A DNA stretch of 64,000 nucleotides from Streptomyces sp. TRM70350. GTDB taxonomy: Bacteria; Actinomycetota; Actinomycetes; Streptomycetales; Streptomycetaceae. The translations under genes and the position numbers were made by a program. Below, in pieces: positions 41,390 to 49,864 of the stretch. The DNA lies in assembly GCF_019219825.1 (NCBI RefSeq), contig NZ_JAHUXH010000029.1:33248-97247 (forward strand), read 5' to 3'. Within the stretch, counting starts at the first letter, position 1; each line of letters begins with the position of its first letter. The notes under the pieces were generated by a model, which was not told the DNA's origin, did no database searches, and worked only from the letters and a program-made list of their open reading frames with translations.

Positions 41390-41605
41390 AGGGTTCGGCC
41401 CAGCGCTGGACCCGCCACCGTGCCGCGTCGGCGTGCCGAAGGACGGGGCGCCGTTCAGGAGCCAGACGTGTCGGCCGTAGCCAACCGCGACCACCCCGCA
41501 GTCCGGACAACCGGCCAGACCGGCGTCAGCCCCAACCGTCCGGCACAACCAGACCCTGTCCACCGCAAACGGCTGGTACAGCCAGCGACCTTTATGGCTT
41601 GCGCT
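41390..41605 (-). mobile_element. ISL3-family transposase N-terminal fragment (tentative)
   Basis: The minus strand encodes CRTVGADAGLAGCPDCGVVA, then YGRHVWLLNGAPSFGTPTR, resembling the N-terminal zinc-binding region of ISL3 transposases (C-P-x-C-G plus the FGTPxR segment). No catalytic domain or terminal repeats remain. Confidence 0.45.
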
Positions 41606-41633
41606 TGTGTGGGGGCGATGAGGCTGCGACCTG

Positions 41634-41965
41634 CTAGGACGGGGTGCAGAGGCGATCGGAGTGCTCCACCGCCCAGGCCAGCAGCTCCTGGGCCTCGTCC
41701 TTCACCCGGTCCAGGCCCGCCACCTTCAGGGCGGGTGCCGTGCGCTTGAGGCCGATGACGTTCGTCGTCGGCGACATCTGAGGGCGCCGCTGAAGGGCCG
41801 CGACCCGCTCGGCGATGCCGACCAGGCCGGGGCGCAGCAGGGGCTCACCGCCGGTGAAGCGGACCTCCGTGATGCCCAGCGACGTCACTGCGATGTGGAT
41901 CAGGCGGACCATCTCGTCCTCGTCGTCCGTGAGCAGGTCGGGCTTGGCCGGCCGGTCCCCCCTGT
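41634..41965 (-). pseudogene. moaA: moaA (GTP 3',8-cyclase) remnant with internal deletion
   Basis: Protein-like run AKPDLLTDDE, LGITEVRFTGGEPLLRPGLV and NVIGLKRTAPALKVAGLDRV matches MoaA after its first Fe-S motif. It then jumps to EAQELLAWAVEHSDRL, which belongs about 60-70 residues later in the family. The N-terminal radical-SAM Cys motif and the C-terminal third are missing. MoaA starts molybdopterin synthesis, which fits its place beside a molybdoenzyme operon. Confidence 0.75.
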
Positions 41966-42054
41966 GCGCAGGCCGACCGGCTGACCCCACCGGCCCACGC
42001 CCGCGCGTGCGGCCACCTCGTCGAGGGTGGTCCGACCGCCGTCCCGGCTCCGGA

Positions 42055-42406
42055 CCAGCGGTCGATGAATCGGCCCCGTGCCCTGGGACAGAGGCAGACC
42101 GGTTGCGTGGTTGGTGTCGGCGACGACCTCCGCGGTGATGGAGGCAGCGGTCTCCTCGGGGGTGCGGGCACCGAGGTCGAGACCGATCGGTGAGCGCAGC
42201 CGGGCGAGCTGTTCCTCGGGCACACCGGCCTCGCGCAGGAGGCGCAGGCGTTCGTCGTGGGTGCGCCGGGAGCCCATCGCGCCGACGTAGCCGACCGGGA
42301 GGTCGAGCGCCAGGCGTAGCAGCGGGATGTCGAACTTGGCGTCGTGGGTGAGGACGCAGACGGCGGTCCGGCAGCCGGACGGGGGGACCGACTGCCGGAC
42401 GAGCAT
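42055..42406 (-). pseudogene. XdhC-family molybdenum-cofactor chaperone, N-terminally truncated
   Basis: TAVCVLTHDAKFDIPLLRLA, GYVGAMGSRRTHDERL and LRSPIGLDLGARTPEETA form the C-terminal Rossmann domain of XdhC/PaoD proteins, which sulfurate and insert Mo cofactor. The N-terminal 150 or so residues are absent and the frame runs into moaA sequence after the last conserved motif. It follows the paoC stop, the usual place for PaoD. Confidence 0.75.
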
Positions 42407-42422
42407 GGAGCACCCCGGGCGG

Positions 42423-42445
42423 CCGGGCCGCTCCTGGTGGCCCGG
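42423..42445 (-). terminator. Hairpin after paoC
   Basis: CCGGGCC / GGCCCGG, 7-bp stem with 9-nt loop, just past the paoC stop. Confidence 0.5.
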
Positions 42446-42875
42446 GCGCCCCGGTTCAGAGCAACGTCTCGGCGGTGATGGGCAGTTCGCGGATGCGGCG
42501 GCCGGTGGCGTTGAAGACCACGTTGGCGATGGCGGACGCCACCCCGACCTGGACGATCTCTCCTACCCCCTTGACGCCGAGCGGGTCGGCCTGCATGTCC
42601 TCGCCCTCCAGGTAGATCGCCTCGAGTTCGGGGATGTCGGCGTTGACCGGGACCAGGTAGCCGGCGAGGTCGGCGTTGACGATCCGGCCGTCACGGTGGT
42701 CGGTGACCGTGTGCTCCAGCAGCGCCTGACCGATGCCGCCGACCATGCCGCCCAGCGCCTGGCTGTCGGCGAGCTTGGGGCTGACGATGCGGCCACAGTC
42801 GTAGAGACCAAGCATCCGCCGCACCCGCACCAGACCCAGCGTCGTATCCACCCCGACCTCGGTGAAGACCGCGCC

Positions 42876-42895
42876 GTAGGAGTAAGTAGGAGTAA
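42876..42895. repeat. Exact 10-bp tandem duplication in paoC
   Basis: The unit GTAGGAGTAA occurs twice in direct succession. Removing one copy restores the reading frame of the conserved YYSYGAVFTEV region. Confidence 0.9.
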
Positions 42896-43433
42896 TACGA
42901 GTGTCGCTCGGGGTCCGGCGGCCCTGCGTACGAGCCGTCCGCCTGGAGGTGGGTGAGGTTGTTGCGGGCCAGCAGCCGCTGATAGGTCTCGCCACAGGCG
43001 GGGTTGCCCTGCACGTGCAGCCGCCCGCTGCGCACGACGACGTCCTCGGCCTTGACGCCGTACAGCGGTGACTCCTCGTCCTCGACGGCCAGTTCCATCG
43101 CCTGCCGACGGACCTTGTCGCAGGCGTCGAGGGTGGCGGTGCCCACGCTCGCCAGGGTCATCGAGCCGCCGTGCGGCGGGGTCTGCGGGTAGCGGGAGTC
43201 GCCGAGCCGGAAGTCGACCTCGCGCGTGACGAGCCCGAGCGCGTCGGCGGCGACCTGGGTCTGGGAGGTGTAGGCGCCCGGACCCAGGTCGCTGGAGGCG
43301 GCCTCGACCACCGCGGTGCCGTCGGCGTCCAGGCGGACCCGGGCCTGCGCCGGCATGCGCCCGGGGTCGTACACGGCCGCCGCCATGCCCAGACCGATCA
43401 GCCAGTCGCCGTCGCGCGTCGAGCGGGGCTGCT

Positions 43434-43453
43434 GGTTGCAGCCGGTTCCAGCC
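43434..43453. repeat. 10-bp imperfect tandem duplication in paoC
   Basis: GGTTGCAGCC followed directly by GGTTCCAGCC (one mismatch). Removing one copy restores the conserved FGWNQQPRSTRDGDWLIGLG frame. Confidence 0.88.
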
Positions 43454-44489
43454 GAACTCGCGGGCGCCCACGGCGTAGCACTCGCGCAGCCGACGGGTGG
43501 ACCAGGGCAGCCCGTTCGACTCGTCCTCGGCCGGCTCGTTGCGCAGGCGCAGCTCGATCGGGTCGATACGGAGCCGGTGCGCGAGTTCGTCCATGGCCGA
43601 CTCGATGGCGAAGGACGCGTTCGCGAAGCCCGGACCGCGCATCCAGATCGGGGTGTTCACGTCCAGGGGCACCTTCCGGTACGCCTGGCTGACGTTGGGC
43701 GTGCTGGAGAACATCTGGCCGGCGAGCATGATGGCCTCGTCGAACGTCTCGTACGACGAGGTCTCCGCGTCGATCTCGTGGACCGTGGCCCTCAGGCGGC
43801 CCCGCCGGTCGCTGCCCAGCCGCAGCCGGTACTCGTACGAGGGCCGGAACCCGGTACCGAAGTACATCTGCTTACGGCTCAGGGCCACCTTGACGGGACG
43901 TTTCGTCTCACGGGCGGCCAGCGCGGCGACGACCGTGTGCGGCCAGCAGCGCAGCCCGCTGCCGAAACCGCCCCGACGAAGGGGTTGATGACCCGCACGG
44001 ACTCCATGGGCAGGTCGAACACCGTGGAGAGTTCGGTCTGGGTGCCCACCACCCACTGCGTCTTGTCCCACACGGTCAGCTTGTCGCCGTCCCAGCGGGC
44101 GATCGTGGCGTGCGTCTCCATCGGGTTGTGGTGGTTGCGCGCCATGCGGTACGTCAGGTCCATCCGCACCGCCGAGTCGCGCAGACCGGCTTCGGCGTCA
44201 CCGCGCGCGCACGTGGTCGGCTCATCCGCCTTGGCGTCCTTGGCGTCGGCCAGGTCGGTCGAGGGCTGCTGTGCGTCGTGGCGGACCTCGACCAGGCTCA
44301 CGCCGTGCTGCGCGGCCTCACGGGTGTCGACGCCGGTGATACGGCCCCGGCCGATGCTCGCGTCGACGATCACGGCGTGCAGCACCCCGTCGACGTCGAA
44401 CTCGGCGGCGTACTGCGCCTCGCCCGTGACCTTCAGCCGCCCGTCCACCCGGGACAGCGGCGCACCCACGGCTGCCTGCGGCTGCGGAC

Positions 44490-45469
44490 TCACTTGGTAC
44501 CTCCTACGACGCGCAGCTGACGTTCGACGGTCCGCTTGAGCACCTCGACCTTGAACCGGTTGCCCTCCAGCGGGCGGGCCCCCTGCGCCGCCTGCTCGGC
44601 GGCGGCCGTCCACAGGGCGTCCGAGGGGCGTTCACCGACGGGGGCTCGCTCGACGGCGGGCAGCTTCCACGGCACGGTGCCCACTCCCCCGGCGGCGACC
44701 TTGGCCTCGCGGATCACCCCGCCGCGTACATGCAGCGCGACGGCCGCCGAGGTCAGCGCGAACTCGTACGACTGGCGGTCGCGCACCTTCAGATAGCCGG
44801 ACTTCAGCGGACGCGGAAGAGCGGGGATCTCCACCGCCGTGATCAACTCGCCCCGGCGGATCGCCTGTTCACGGTGGGGAGTGCTCCCGGGCCGCAGCAG
44901 GAAGTCGGCGAACGGGACACGACGTTCCCCGTCCGGGCCCAGCAGATGCACGGTCGCCTCCAGTGCGGCGAAGGCCACGGCCACGTCGGAGGCGTGGGTG
45001 GCCACGCAGGAGTCGGAGGTGCCGAGGATGGCGTGCATACGGTTGAAGCCGTGCAGCGCGGCACAGCCCGAGCCGGGCTCGCGCTTGTTGCAGTCGGCGG
45101 TCACGTCACGGAAGTACTGCACCGGGTGCGCTGCATGATGTTGCCGCCGATGGTCGCCATGTTCCGCAACTGGGCCGAGGCGCTCAGCTCCAGCGCCTCG
45201 GAGATGACCGGGAACAAGGAGCGCACCTTGGGGTGGGCGGCGGTCTGGGACATGGACACCAGCGCGCCGATGCGCAGGCCCCCGCGCTCGGTGACGGTGA
45301 CCTCGCGCAGCGGCAGGTCGCTGATGTCGACCAGGGTCTCGGGGCGCTCAACGGTCGCGCGCATCGGGTCGACGAGGGTGGTGCCACCGGCGATGTAACG
45401 GCCGCCACGGCGACCGGCGTTGAGGGCCTCACGGGTGCTCGTGGCCTTGGTGAAGGAGAAGGGATGCAT
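44490..45469 (-). pseudogene. paoB: FAD-binding subunit (PaoB type) with one frameshift
   Basis: From ATG 45469: MHPFSFTKATSTREALNAGR, the FAD loop YIAGGTTLVD, then QLRNMATIGGNIMQRTRC. The frame is lost near 45119, where TGCC appears as TGC. It continues as QYFRDVTADCNKREPGSGCA, which with the preceding RTRC supplies the Cys set for the extra 4Fe-4S cluster of PaoB-like subunits. It then runs intact to the stop at 44490. One added C repairs it. It sits 6 nt after paoA. Confidence 0.87.
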
Positions 45470-45475
45470 CGGTCC

Positions 45476-46136
45476 TCACTTCCGGCCGGCGGTCTGCTCG
45501 ACCGCACGCACGATCTTCACGTAACAGCCGCAGCGGCAGAGGTCGCTGCTCATCCACTCCGGATCTCCTCCGCCGAGCCGGTGTGGCCCTCCTGGATGCA
45601 GCCGACCCCGGACATGATCTGTCCGGGCGTGCAGTAGCCGCACTGGAACGCGTCCTCGTCGATGAACGCCTGCTGCAGCGGGTGCAGTTCGTCGCCCTCG
45701 GCCAGGCCCTCGATCGTGGTGACCTCGGCGCCCTCCAGACGCACCGCCAGCGTCAAGCAGGAGTTGACCCGACGCCCGTCGACCAGCACCGTGCATGCCC
45801 CGCAGTCACCGGCGTTGCACGCCTTCTTCGAGCCGTCAGGCCCAAGTGCTAGCGCAGCAGATCCAGCAGCGAGGTGCGGTTGTCCACCGTCACCGTCCGC
45901 CGGGTGCCGTTGACCGTCAGGGAGACGCGGCTCTCAGGCGGGGCCTCGGCGGCGGCCACCTCGTCGTCGACGAGCAGAGTGCCTCCGATCACACCGCCCG
46001 CGACGACGGCACCACCGACCGCGGTCGTGGCGGCGATGAAGGTGCGCCGGGTGGCCGCCGAGGAGGGCTCGTCGACTCCGGTGGGGGGAGGAACGGAGGA
46101 CTCTGCGAGTTCCAGTGGACATACGTACGCCTTCAC
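45476..46136 (-). pseudogene. paoA: Tat-exported [2Fe-2S] subunit (PaoA type) with nonsense codon and frameshifts
   Basis: GTG 46136 starts a 96-residue piece with a twin-arginine signal (ATRRTFIAATTAVGGAVVAG) and the start of the ferredoxin domain. A TAG at 45849-45851 replaces the Glu codon expected after SLLDLLR. A base appears lost soon after (ACGG-CTCG), yet the cluster motif CNAGDCGACTVLVDGRRVNS follows. The C-terminal 2Fe-2S domain (QCGYCTPGQIM, then LCRCGCYVKI) is again shifted near 45556, where CGGGAG seems to be CGGAG. A periplasmic aldehyde oxidoreductase like E. coli PaoABC is the best analogue. Confidence 0.87.
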
Positions 46137-46258
46137 ATCACGGACGGATCAGCCGCGCACAGGGCACTGCGGCAGCTCAAGCGGGAAGTCGTGCAGTACG
46201 GACGTGATCGAGCTGCGGGTCTTACGCAACCGCCTCGGTCGTGTATGGAGAAGGTCGT

Positions 46259-46277
46259 GTTTATGGGGGGCATAAAC
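46259..46277. promoter_or_regulatory. Inverted repeat GTTTATG-GGGGG-CATAAAC
   Basis: Perfect 7-bp arms with a G5 centre, about 123 nt before the paoA start. Likely operator of the aldehyde oxidoreductase operon. Confidence 0.5.
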
Positions 46278-46808
46278 TCAACCCCCTTTTCTGGGCAGGC
46301 TCACGACTACCGTCTGGGGCCATGGCTCCCTGACCCTGACCCGGTGGCCGAGCCGACAGCCGCTCGGAGATCCACTTCCTCGCCGGCGCGGGGCCAAGAA
46401 CACCCAGCCTCGCATCACGCATGCGTTCGGTGAGGGGGAGGAAATCAAAGAGGCAGGGAACCAGGCCGAGTTGCGTGGGCGACGATTCGCCATGGAGCTG
46501 GTACAGCGACCGACCAGCCACGGGTCGATGCATCCTCGCGCCGAACCATCGGTCGAGGAACTTGCGCTGCCCGGTGGCGGCCGCTCCTTGAACACCTTGA
46601 GTTCGCGTCGAGTTCCCCGCAGTTCCGCGACGCCTCCGGCGGCCGACGTCGGCAGCCCGCGACCCGACACCGGCAGCCCTGATCGCCGGTCCGCCACCTC
46701 GGCGCGCGGGCGCCGCAACCGGTGAGCGGCATAGGATCCAACGCGAAACGACAGAACCATTGACCTGCGATTGCCACAGCTCTACCTTCTGACCGACTCA
46801 CCGAACTC

Positions 46809-46826
46809 TGTCCGACATCTCGGACA
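46809..46826. promoter_or_regulatory. Inverted repeat TGTCCGA-CATC-TCGGACA
   Basis: Perfect 7-bp arms, 89 nt before the GH43 ATG. Candidate operator for a sugar-responsive regulator. Confidence 0.5.
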
Positions 46827-46914
46827 CAGGTACTGGCCGTCCATGGCCTGTCCCCGCCGGGCCCTCTCTCACCGATCGCCCGTTTCCCTGCCGCATGTCT
46901 CCTTTGGAGAGCCG

Positions 46915-48321
46915 ATGACCACAAATCCCCGGCACGACTCCCAGCCGTCGCGTCGACGTTTCCTCGGCATGGCCGCCGGAGTTCCGCTGGCGGCCATGAC
47001 CGCCCACCTGACCATCGGGTCCGGCACCGCCCACGCGGCGGACTCCGCATACGTGATGGGCTACTTCACCGAGTCCCCGGGCGGGCTCGGCACCGACTAC
47101 GGCCTGCACCTGGCCGTCAGCACGGACGGCCTGCAGTGGATGCCGCTGAACCAGAACAACCCCGTGGTCACCCCTACCGAGGGGGCCGGGGGACTGCGTG
47201 ACCCGTTCATCATGCGCAAGCAGGACGGCACCTTCGTCGTGCTCGCCACCGACCTCAAGGGCACCGACTGGAGCTACAACAGCCAGTACATCCACGTCTG
47301 GGACTCCGCCGACCTGCGCTCCTTCACCGGTTACCGGCGGCTGAAGCTCCATGACATGGTCACCCACAGCTGGGCGCCGGAAGCGTACTGGGACGCGGGC
47401 CGCGGGAAGTACGCGATCCTCTACTCGTCGGTGAACTCCAGCGGCCACAACGTGATCATGGTGAACTACACCACCGACTTCCGCACCGCGTCCGCACCTC
47501 AGGTCTTCTTCGACCCCGGCTACGACGTCATCGACGCGCACATGGTCGTCGGCGTGGGCGGCGTCAACTACATGTACTTCAAGAACAACGGACGCCAGCA
47601 GCTGGTCGGTACGAGGTCCACCTCGCTCAATCCCGGAAGCTTCACCGTCTTCGGCACACCGGTCTCCCACGGCGGCACCGAAGCCCCGACGATCGTGAAG
47701 TCCCTGGCCTCGAACACCTGGTACATGTGGGGCGACACGTACACCCCCAACGGCATCTTCTACGCCTGGCAGACCACCGACCTCGCCGCCGGTACCTGGA
47801 CCGAACTCAACCAGCGCGACTACACGCAGCCGCTCAACTCCAAGCACAACACCATCGAGACGATCACCTCGGCCGAGTACGACAACCTCGTCGCCCGCTG
47901 GGGCAAGCCCGCCTGGAACCGGCTGAAGTCCTACAACTTCCCCAACCGCTACGTGCGGCACGCCGACTTCACCGCCCGGATCGCCCCGTACCCGTTCGAC
48001 CCGTTCGCGGATGCGCAGTGGAAGCTCGTGCCGGGGCTCGCCGACAGCTCCGGGGTTTCCTTCCAGTCGGTCAACTACCCCGACCGCTACCTGCGGCACT
48101 CCGCCTACGTACTCAGGCTGGACGGCAACGACGGCACCAGCACGTTCGCCGAGGACGCCACCTTCCACAGGACGGCGGGCCTGGCCGACGCCACCTGGAC
48201 GTCCTTCCGGTCCCACAACTTCCCGGCCCGCTACATCAGGCACAGCGACTACGCCCTGCGGATCGACCCGATCTCCACCGCCACGGACCGGGCCGACGCC
48301 TCCTTCTCCGTCGTCCACTGA
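46915..48321 (+). CDS. Secreted GH43-like glycosidase with AbfB (CBM42) arabinose-binding domain
   Basis: 468 residues. A Tat signal (SRRRFLGMAAGVPLAAMTAH) ends near AHAAD. The five-bladed propeller domain (about 40-335) shows GGLRDPFIMRKQDGTFVVLA, HSWAPEAYWDAGRGKYAILY and HGGTEAPTIV, giving the Asp/Glu catalytic residues of GH43-type enzymes. The C-terminal domain (about 340-468) is AbfB: LKSYNFPNRYVRHADF, FQSVNYPDRYLRHSAY, FRSHNFPARYIRHSDY, the three-fold repeat that binds arabinofuranose. Probably acts on arabinoxylan or arabinan. ATG 46915 follows GGAGA. Confidence 0.9.
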   Translation: MTTNPRHDSQPSRRRFLGMAAGVPLAAMTAHLTIGSGTAHAADSAYVMGYFTESPGGLGTDYGLHLAVSTDGLQWMPLNQNNPVVTPTEGAGGLRDPFIMRKQDGTFVVLATDLKGTDWSYNSQYIHVWDSADLRSFTGYRRLKLHDMVTHSWAPEAYWDAGRGKYAILYSSVNSSGHNVIMVNYTTDFRTASAPQVFFDPGYDVIDAHMVVGVGGVNYMYFKNNGRQQLVGTRSTSLNPGSFTVFGTPVSHGGTEAPTIVKSLASNTWYMWGDTYTPNGIFYAWQTTDLAAGTWTELNQRDYTQPLNSKHNTIETITSAEYDNLVARWGKPAWNRLKSYNFPNRYVRHADFTARIAPYPFDPFADAQWKLVPGLADSSGVSFQSVNYPDRYLRHSAYVLRLDGNDGTSTFAEDATFHRTAGLADATWTSFRSHNFPARYIRHSDYALRIDPISTATDRADASFSVVH

Positions 48322-48379
48322 CGCGCCACGGAGGGTCAGCTTTCTCACCCCCTGCATCGGAGATGCCGCATATCGCACA

Positions 48380-49590
48380 TCGTTGCCAGAAGTTGGGCCA
48401 GAGGCATCACCGCCCGGGTCCTCGCCGTCGGACTCGTCGTCGCGGGTCTGGCGGGCCTCGACCGGCAGGAGCCGCCCTCGCCCCTGGCCGCCGAACCGGC
48501 CGCCGTGAGCACCAGTCCATCGGCGTCGTACCGCCGCCGATGGACTGGGCGTCCTGGAACAGCTTCGTCAGCAGCATCGACCGCAACGTCATCAAGCGGC
48601 AGGCCGACGTCTGGTGTCCTCCGGGACGGCCGACGCGGGCTACATGTACGTCAACCTCGACGACGGCTGGTGGCAGGGGCGGCGCGAGCGAACGGCAACA
48701 TCGTCGTGGACGAGAACCTGTGGCCCGGCGGCTCGACTGGTGCGGCGGGCGGGCCGAGGGTCTGGACCAGGAGACGACGTACCAGCAGATGGCCGCCGCG
48801 AACAAGGCGGCGTCGGCGGTCACCGGCCGCAAGCTGGTGCTGTCGTTCTGCGAGTGGGGCACCGGGCTGCCGTGGAACTGGGCCACCGGTTACGGCGACC
48901 TGTGGCGCACCAGCCACGACGTGCTGTTCTACAAGGAGACGCCGGGCCTGACGAGGATGTACCGCAACTTCCGCCGCGCGCAACCGGCTGCACATGAGCC
49001 TGTGGTCGATCGCCGGTACCCCGCTGCTCGCGGGCAACAACGTGGCCACGATGACCACCGAGACCCGTGACATCCTCACCAACCCGGAGGTCCTCGCCAT
49101 CAACCAGGACCCGCGCGGTCTGCAGGGCGTCAAGGTCGCCGAGGACACCCGGGGGCTTCAGGTGTACGGCAAGGTGCTCTCCGGCACCGGCAAGCGCGCG
49201 GTGATGCTGTTCAACCGCACCGGCTCCGCCGCGAACATCACCGTCCGCTGGGCCGACCTCGGTCTGACGACCGCCTCCGCCGCCGTACGCAACGCCTGGA
49301 CCCGCGCCGACGCCGGATCGTTCGCCACCGGCTGCACCACCTCCGTCCGGGCGAACGACGCGATCCTGCTGACCGTCTCCGGCGCCGAGGCGTCCGGCTC
49401 GACGTACGAGAACACCACCGCCACCACCCCGACGTTCAGCAACGTCACCGCCTCCGCCGCGGGCACGAAACTGGTGGACATCACCTACGCCAACGGCGGT
49501 ACCACGGCGCGTAGGGCCACCATCCAGGTGAGCGGCCAGTTCACCGGTGGTGGGTCTGCGATGACGCTCCGCTGCACCCAGACGCAGCGG
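48380..49590 (+). pseudogene. GH27 alpha-galactosidase remnant with internal deletions
   Basis: Three frames carry pieces in order: MDWASWNSFVSSIDRNVIKR, GYMYVNLDDGWWQG, NGNIVVDENLWPGG, then LDWCGGRAEGLDQETTYQQM (catalytic Asp region), GLPWNWATGYGDLWRTSHD and MSLWSIAGTPLLAGNNVATM with the C-terminal beta domain to about 49590. About 100 residues are missing between WPGG and LDWCGG, and about 30 before MSLWS. The last frame from ATG 48994 is long and open but is only the C-terminal part. Confidence 0.8.
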
Positions 49591-49594
49591 TCGA

Positions 49595-49864
49595 CCGCCA
49601 CGGCAACGCCACGCCCGAAACGGGAGCGTGCAAGGAGATCAGCACCGGCCCCGGAACGGTGTCTCGTGCGGCGATCAGGGCGCTGCGGATGGCGGCGACC
49701 GAGGCGCGGGCCAGTACCGAGGCATGGAACTCGCGTCGGGCGGGCCGCGTCCGCCCGCAACCGCGGCGTCGCACCCGCCTCCTTGGCCCCGGACACCGCA
49801 CCTCCTCGCCCGCCGTCCAGATCACGCCGTCCGCCCCCCACCGGCTCGCCCCGCACCGGACGGG
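49595..49864. other. Region of unclear remnants
   Basis: About 270 nt after the GH27 remnant. The minus strand has a protein-like run (AAIRSALIAARDTVPGPVLI, then SLHAPVSGVALPWRST) of no family I recognise; no start, no domain. Confidence 0.3.

Larger units (their letters stand above)
42456..44493 (-). pseudogene. paoC: Molybdopterin subunit of a PaoC/xanthine-dehydrogenase-type oxidoreductase, three frameshifts
   Basis: GTG 44493 (GGAGG upstream, overlapping the paoB stop as GTGA) opens LSRVDGRLKVTGEAQYAAEF. The frame is lost near 43972, where a C-run seems one base short (INPFVG to GGFGSGLRCW). It resumes as ARETKRPVKVALSRKQMYFG and is lost again at a 10-bp tandem duplication (43434-43453). 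It resumes as MAAAVYDPGRMPAQARVRL, then breaks at a second 10-bp duplication (42876-42895). The last part reads YGAVFTEVGVDTTLGLVRVR to GVKGVGEIVQVGVASAIANV. Sum: a complete large subunit in sequence but not readable. Confidence 0.88.
46141..46914. other. Intergenic region between paoA and the GH43 gene
   Basis: About 770 nt without a supported gene. It holds two clean inverted repeats (46259-46277 and 46809-46826), each suitably placed as an operator for one of the divergent genes. Some short frames look protein-like but none is recognisable. Confidence 0.45.
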
